Part shown: piece by piece, positions 57,901-64,000 of the stretch | How the letters are laid out: every line of letters begins with the position of its first letter | How positions within the stretch are numbered: position 1 is the stretch's first letter | Assembly (NCBI GenBank): GCA_022747635.1 | Contig: JAKTNV010000008.1 | Span: 909,001 to 973,000, forward strand | DNA length: 64,000 nt | Origin: Hetaerina americana | Taxonomy: Eukaryota; Arthropoda; Insecta; Odonata; Calopterygidae | Direction of reading: 5' to 3' | Made by a program: the position numbers and the translations under genes | Notes under the pieces: model-generated | Database searches by the model: none | What the model saw: the letters and a program-made list of their open reading frames with translations, nothing else | What the model was told of the DNA's origin: nothing

Positions 57901-59239
57901 GGGCGGTCGTGATATGTACGATGCAATTCCTTTCAGGAGAGTATGGCGAAAGAGTCGCCGAGGAGACGGAGAGAATGAAGAAAAGCAGCGCCGTGAACTG
58001 CATTTCAGAGTACAGCGAATCAAAATGCACCGATGGAAAAGAACTCGACCGGGATTCGAGAGACCCGGCTTCGGCTCACGAGCGAATGATTTCCCCGCTG
58101 TAAAATCTCTCGCTTCAGAGGTCTCTGGTGGGTGGCACTTAGGCGTCTGCGATAGGATTATTTTGCGAACAAATAAATGAAAAATATTTGTATAACTTAA
58201 GTTTCATATTTCACAATTTTATTGAGTGATACGAGTGATCAATTACATTTTGGCCGAAGCCGACCGCAATGGCCGCTTCGGCCTCTTATTAACTCCATGC
58301 TCTTACTCCATGACATTACGAAAGAATTGATATATTACCGTAGGAATGGAAACATTGGTCAGATTAAGATTCAGTTTTTCTTATTCGGGTCCCCATTTAT
58401 GACATTTCTCAGGAAAAATTAAAAACACTTCGTTCAAATGAAAATTTTTCGCATTTTACTCTTGGCCCCCCCATGAATGATGATATCAACGTAAAAACCC
58501 CACTGTCGGCGTTCGCTAGATCACCATGGCGATTGCCGAATCCATTCCACCCCGAAAGAAAAGATATTTCTGAGAAACTACGAAAGTCTATTTAAGAATG
58601 ACCAGAATGGCCGGAGGAGGTGATTTCGAGACAATTTCTTATTTTTCGCCTCGTAGAGGTGCAAGGAAATTAATCATTACTAAATGATCCAAGCAATGGA
58701 ATATGTTACCACATATTCATTATTGAGCGCTGTCTTCGTCTTTCGTCATTTAAAGGAAAACAATTCCGAGAAAGTAATGTGCTCGCCAATTCACGATTTT
58801 CAAATTGAGAAAATGCGGATTTTGCCGCGGTGCCGAATTATTCATAAATTTTTTAGTCCGGACAATTTGAGGGGGGCGCGCACCCCCCTCATCCATCTAT
58901 CCGGGGCATCTACTATATACGGAGTTTCCGCGCCCACCTTCCCGTCCATTCCGAGGTCGATTTCTGCGCTGCGATAAAACGTGAGTCCCTGGCAAATGAA
59001 ACTCGCACGAGAACACGGACGCCTCGAGTTGCACTTAAATGCATACCGCAGCAAATCATCGCCGAAAAACAGTCACAAATCACTCTTCATTTTCCACAGG
59101 GATGAAGAGGTTTTTATCGCTACGATAGTTGGTACACCTGATTAACGCCAGTTTTGGGCTGGTCACGCTGACGAGACATCGCTGAAGCGCTCCATGACGC
59201 AACGAGGGCACTTCAATAAACATCTCTTCAATTTTGCAT

Positions 59240-59360
59240 GTCTCTTTCCCTTCCTCCCTTCATTCCGTCCAACTTTTTCTTCTCCTTGCCCTTCCGCTAC
59301 GCTTCGCCTTCGTCCCCTCCATCACAGCCTTCAACATTCCATCGCCTATTAAAATGCTCC
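59240..59360 (-). mobile_element. RTE LINE 3' fragment
   Basis: CTTCCTCCCTTCATTCCGTC and CCATCACAGCCTTCAACATT match 24060-24170 at the C-terminal coding end of the RTE copy, same strand. Confidence 0.55.
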
Positions 59361-60940
59361 GCGTACAATTTGCTCAGCATTTACTAGAAGGAGAGAACTG
59401 ATGGGAAGCACGGAGGATAAATATTAAAATAAAACACTACACAAAGACATTGATATGGAGAGTTTCCCATTAATGAAACCAGATCTTTGACGCAGCATGT
59501 ACCCAGATTCACACTTTTGGGGTCGACGGAGGTGGTCATACGGCGCCATTTCAAGGAAAACAATTCCGAGATCCTTAGTCGATTAGTACTTAGTAGATCC
59601 ATTTCCTCAGTCACGCGTTCTAGTTCGACGAAACCAATTCCATGAATTTAGCAACCGCCCGCTGCGAATTAAAAACGGCCCCCGCTTTAAACTTTGCTTT
59701 AGAATGATTGCCTCGAGTTCCTCAGTTGAAATTTGCTTCCAAGAGTTAAGGTGGCAAACCCGCGAATCCCGCGAGACGGCTTTTCCCGCTTAAAGTCGCG
59801 TCGCCTTCCGAGGCTTAAAAAGGTCGGAGGTGAGTGGAGGGCAGGGAGCATGCGGCCCGCGGATTAATGTGCGCGGTGAGGAGACATGGGCTCCCAATGA
59901 ACCCTCTGGCGGGGAGTCCGGGGCTTGAGAGGCGGAACGGATGCCCCCCCCCCAACGCCATCTTCGTTAATTTCGAGATCTCGATACGTAATTAATGGAT
60001 CACGTGTTTCATGATCGCATGTGGTCCATTACATATACATGCACAGTAACGTTTCGTACACCATGAATAACGAAATTGCCACCGACTATACCCCAAATAC
60101 GAGCCCACTGCTCTTTCGCCCACATAACTGCGCTTCCATAAGACTTACTTGAAGTTTCGCTTGAGCATCGTCTGATTCGTCAAATACCCTAATAAAAACA
60201 TAAAAAATGTGTTACTCCGACGCTTTCTGAGCAAGAAGACAACGCGGAAAAGAAGATTTACCGCTGGATTAGCATAATTTAAAAGTAACCTAAACCAGTC
60301 AGGATAAACCAGCGGATTAAGGAGCTCATTCACAAGGAAACAACACGTGGCAGCAAAAGCTTACAGCTCTCCACCTCTGATCCCATCATTTGAAACAATT
60401 TTCAGCTACACTAATTAGAACCCGTGGGGATTTGGATCACTTAATGAGAAACCACATAGATTTAGCTCACAATTTCGCTCGTTTTCATCAAAAGCCATGT
60501 ACTGCGTGAAGACAAATTTTAGATGTTTCCCTGAAAACATTGGTGCATTCCTGTAGAGAATCGAAATTCTTTTGCAGAGGGAAGAAATGCAAATTCCGCC
60601 AAATGGCATTCCGATCTTCAGCTGAGAAAAAAACTAAATTCCCTCACGTCGTCTGAATATTTTCTTGCTTCCTTGTTCCCAAGAGTACGTATGATCCTCA
60701 CTCGACATCTCACGGCGTCATCTCCTCCATCCACTTCTTCTGTCTTCTTCGAATTTTCCCCACCGGCTTCCTCTTCTTTCCGACCCTGATTTATCGTTTG
60801 TCTTCCTTCCCATCCAACATGACCGTTCGTACTCAGCCATACTCACTCACTTTTAAGTCCCTCACCGCTTCTCCAAGATGAAGTTTCCAACCCACATTTA
60901 GGTATCCACTAGTTGTTGTACCTATAATCAACGGCTAATT

Positions 60941-61099
60941 TCAATGCAACAATTTCAGAGTGTAAAAATCATTCGCCTTGACCGGGATCCCGGTCAAGGC
61001 GAATGATTTTTACACTCTGAAATTGTTGCATTGAAATACACATTAGCGGATGACTCCGTTAAAAGTTACTGTTTTCGGCATCTCCCGCAGTTTCTTTGA
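60941..61099 (+). mobile_element. Inverted SINE unit with 100-bp perfect palindrome
   Basis: The unit lies between exact 11-bp target duplications AACGGCTAATT (60930-60940 and 61100-61110). 60938-61037 is a perfect palindrome centred in CCGGGATCCCGG. Each arm reads outward as GGTCAAGGCGAATGATTTTT, ACACTCTGAAATTGTTGCAT. Only the right arm continues into the tail (CATTAGCGGATGACTCCGTT). This is the architecture of 19400-19658 in the other orientation, but with the tRNA-like spacer reduced to a few bases. Confidence 0.85.
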
Positions 61100-61480
61100 A
61101 ACGGCTAATTGATCTCGTCCTTTTTATAAATACTTCTTCAGCCTTCGACCCAAGATTTCCTAAATTTAAGTACTACAACTGCTATTATCGTTTCACAATT
61201 CAACACAATATACAAGGTTTGTATAAAAAGTGAAAGTCGATTTATTTCAGATAATGCTATAATGCCTCAAAATTCTTCATATTACCTCTTTCCACCACAG
61301 TGCCGACACCCTTTGCCAGCAGCGGCTCTTCCACGACTCGAAGGCTCCCTGATAGGCGGACGGTCCTTGAGGGTACAAACGTGCAAGCCTCTTTAACGGC
61401 ACTTAGCGTCCCATGGTGGTGTCTTTTGAGGGAGGATTTCACTTTCGGGAACATGAAATAGTCTACTGGTGCCGTGATTA

Positions 61481-62233
61481 CGAGGGTCATCCGGAAAGTA
61501 GTACCCGTTCGTGCCGCATGAAGTGCTGACGACGCGAGTAGCCGCTGGACGAGGTCAGATAGCTTCAGTGGCTTGTCTGCCTTCTCTGAGCCAAGTTGCG
61601 TGACGCTAGCATTGCCTGTGTTGTTTCTGTGATTGTTTACAATGTTTAAAAAAATTGAGAACGCCGCCAGTTGTGAAGTGAGGGCAGTGATTAAATTCCT
61701 CAATGCAAGAAACGTTCGCCCATGTGATATTCATCGCCAATTAAAGGAGGTGTATGGAGACAATGTAATGGACGAGTCGTCTGTTCGGCGGTGGTGTCGC
61801 AACTTCAACATGGGGAGGGGGAACACACACGACGATGAGCGTTCGGGCAGACCGTCTGTCATTACAGACCAACTGGTGAGCTCAGTTGACGAATTCGTGA
61901 GGAACGATCGGCGCGTCACAATTGATGACATCTGTGAGCATTTTCCCAATGTTTCTCGAACAATTGTTCATGAAATTGTTAAACACCATCTGCATTATGC
62001 AAAAATTTGTGCAAGATGGGTCCCTCGCGTATCTCAATGAGCTGGCGGCGAAGGACTATGCAGCAGGAATACAGAAACTTGTCACACGTTATGACAAATG
62101 CCTTAATTTGCTTGGAGATTATGTTGAGAAGTAGTTTAAAGTATCCTCTTTCAAATAAAATTTTTTATGTTTGTTAATATTTACTTTTGTCTTTTTATTT
62201 CACGAACGGGTACTACTTTCCGGATGACCCTCG
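61481..62233 (+). mobile_element. Internally deleted mariner nested in another mariner
   Basis: 753 bp flanked by TA (61479-61480 and 62234-62235) with perfect 33-bp inverted repeats (CGAGGGTCATCCGGAAAGTA...). The plus strand encodes the transposase DNA-binding part only. Confidence 0.93.
61642..62134 (+). pseudogene. Truncated transposase of nested mariner
   Basis: The frame starts MFKKIENAASCEVRAVIKF (three residues upstream, another Met is possible) with HTH-type [56 protein letters not shown] and ARWVPRVS, then a stop at about 62040. After an internal deletion the C-terminal tail VTRYDKCLNLLGDYVEK follows in another frame to a TAG at 62134. The whole catalytic DDxD domain is missing, so it could only bind DNA. 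Confidence 0.85.
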
Positions 62234-62899
62234 TACGTTGCCCAAAAAGTCGGGCTCATCTTCTACGCGTTGCTGAAGGTCTTCGCAAGCAGACGCTCTT
62301 GACTCTGCTCTTTCGGTCGCCCGTCAAGACCTCCGGGATGAGTTTAGCGCAGATCTTTCGCATCGCCAAATTTTCAGTGATAATGGTGTGTGCATTGTCA
62401 TCTTATGAATGCCAATATAAGACCTGCGATCATGCGCAAACTTAACCGACGATCTGAATTCAGCACTTCACTTATCACACGTTGCACGTTGTCGTCGCTT
62501 CTTGACCCCGACGGACGTCCAGCGCCGGGCTCGCCCTACACACTCTCTCGGCCACCTTTGAAGAGCTTATGGCCCATCAGTTTGTGTCATGCTTACATCC
62601 TCAAACACTTGGAGAATCATGCCCAATGTCTCCGTATCTGATTTCTCCAGTCCAACACAAAACTTGATGGCGTACCGCCATTCAATCGTTCGCTGCGATT
62701 GCACCGAGCCACTCGACAGGGGTCCACTGAAAACACGATCTTTCCTGAGCGAACGCTCGCAGGCGATTGGCGCGTGCTGGAGGTCAGAACCCCCACCACC
62801 GAGCCTGCGTGGTGCGAGCGTGCTATGACGTACAGTCATGTCAGGAAACAATGTTCTACATACATTTTCACAAACCTCGTATAACATCATTCCATCTGC

Positions 62900-64000
62900 T
62901 TCAGTATGACCTTCACCTTTGACCTTTAAATTTGTATACCTATTCTTGAAACAAAATCAAGGAAAAATGAGTGTTTTTCTACGAGGAGTTGGTTCCAGTT
63001 AATGCATTTTGATAAGCAAGAAGTTCCAAGGATGAATGAGTAGTAGTAGTTATTTCAATGGGAGGCGGCCGACGGCTAAGGTCATTTGCGCCATTAGGAA
63101 TGGATGGGAAAGGAGAAAGGGCGTCGGCATTAGCCTACTCTTAACTCTAAAGGCGCCAAGGGGTCCGCAGTTTAACGTCCCACCCGACGGACGTCGTACT
63201 CACTCAAAGTACTCTCCACAAAGCATATCAAGTAGGGATAGGGAAGGATGAATAAGCGGAGGAATCTATTTGAGAGGGTATTTTAAACAAAATTAGAGTG
63301 AGACAACATCGAGGTTGTAATTCATCGATTTGCTCTCTTTAACTTGAAAGCCGTGAAGCATTTTTTCCATTTCGAGATTCAATTCATGTAATCGGAGTTG
63401 AATACGGCGACTAAATAATCGTTCAAGCCATTACATTCATTTTGAGGCGAATTTTTCGGCTGATTTTGAATTAATAAATCACTTATTTAGGATTGAGGTT
63501 GGCCCCAAAACATACACACATTCGTACATGCACACTACTTCATGTGGTAAAAAACACATGAATTACTGACGTCAGGGAGTCTAACTGCAATTTACACCGG
63601 CTTCCACCTACGTCGTACAACGTTATACACACAAACTGAGAGTTAATGGGACGAATTTGTCGTGATTTCGTTTATTATTCAGATATTTTCATTTGCTAAT
63701 CTGAGCGTAAGCAAAAAACTGACGCATTTTTTTATGATTACGAGCAGGCATGGCAAATATACTTTTCTACCTTCAAGGCTTCAGATTAAAAAAAAATGAT
63801 CCGATCAGGACATTAAGTTCTCCGTATGATTTTCCTTTGCACAACCAACCCGTCCATGAATAGAAAATAAATTCATAATCGACGGTGACATACGCATTGC
63901 CTTGAACAGGCTGATCAGCAACTGTATTTATTACTATTTCCGGAGCCAGAGAATAATTTTCCCCAAAAACGGAAATGCTACGGATCAAATCAACAAGAAA
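62900..64000. other. No recognisable gene
   Basis: AT-rich sequence with a dispersed repeat at 63055-63235. No coding signature was recognised. Confidence 0.45.
63055..63235. repeat. Dispersed repeat, copy 2
   Basis: AAGGTCATTTGCGCCATTAG followed by GAATGGATGGGAAAGG matches 46645-46680; the downstream GC-rich part has no match in the window. Confidence 0.5.

Larger units (their letters stand above)
55760..60925. other. Presumed long TRAP1 intron or upstream DNA; no host exon found
   Basis: The region was read for TRAP1 N-domain motifs (N-box, GIGM, GxxGxG) on the minus strand without success. It holds a SINE copy (56690-56965), a dispersed repeat (57180-57245), a GC-tract block (57330-57900) and an RTE scrap (59240-59360). 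Confidence 0.45.
61213..62879 (-). mobile_element. Degenerate mariner hosting a second mariner
   Basis: The outer element starts CAAGGTTTGTATAAAAAG after TA and ends with the complement CGAGGTTTGTGAAAATG before TA. Its minus strand has the N-terminus RTIEWRYAIKFCVGLEKSDT near 62700, RKICAKLIPEVL-like sequence, and a broken C-terminal part at 61257-61470. It is interrupted at 61481-62233. Without the insert it would be about 910 bp, the same size class as other internally deleted mariners here. Confidence 0.8.

Noticed and set aside
57918..58110. Further copy of the inverted SINE (CGAATGATTT near 58080)
   Set aside because: Only short resemblance to the body; no tail or target duplication seen.
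57490..58180. Overlapping proline/glycine-rich frames on both strands
   Set aside because: Produced by G/C homopolymer tracts; no conserved motif.

Overview
The window is animal nuclear DNA, most probably from an arthropod and plausibly an insect. The evidence is spliced genes with GT/AG introns, a TRAP1 chaperone gene, a tetraspanin, an animal-type MpaB/DUF2236 gene, and a dense repeat load: at least twelve mariner-family elements, RTE-type LINEs, Penelope-like elements, tRNA-derived SINEs and long TA microsatellites. The species cannot be fixed from the sequence alone.

Host genes are few. (1) An uninterrupted 421-codon gene at 8435-9700 (+) encodes an MpaB/latex-clearing-protein-type (DUF2236) oxygenase-like protein, probably with a spliced 5' leader. 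(2) Three exons of a tetraspanin lie at 17764-20533 (-); its 5' end and last exon were not found. (3) Eight exons at 37965-55753 (-) encode the last 405 residues of the mitochondrial HSP90 paralogue TRAP1 (middle and C-terminal domains). Splice phases agree throughout, and a poly(A) signal lies at 37434-37439. The exons for the ATP-binding domain were not found in the remaining 8.2 kb and should lie beyond the window.

The rest is mostly mobile DNA. 0-8 kb holds RTE and Penelope scraps and two mariners. 10-12.5 kb holds two Penelope fragments, a SINE and TA repeats. 14-17 kb is an RTE element split by an apparently intact mariner with a 349-residue transposase. 20.9-22.7 kb has two unrelated mariner relics. 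23.9-26.6 kb is a nearly full-coding RTE. 30 kb has the 3' end of another LINE. Introns of the TRAP1 gene carry four mariners, a probable LTR and an RTE fragment. 61.2-62.9 kb is a mariner inside a mariner.

The most unusual structures are a SINE family whose copies insert as head-to-head inverted units with their own target-site duplications (19.4 kb and 61.0 kb, the latter with a perfect 100-bp palindrome), a mariner with 147-bp perfect terminal repeats that overwrite the end of its transposase gene (39.4-40.7 kb), hammerhead-like motifs at Penelope 3' ends, and an internal deletion at the same place in two different mariner families.
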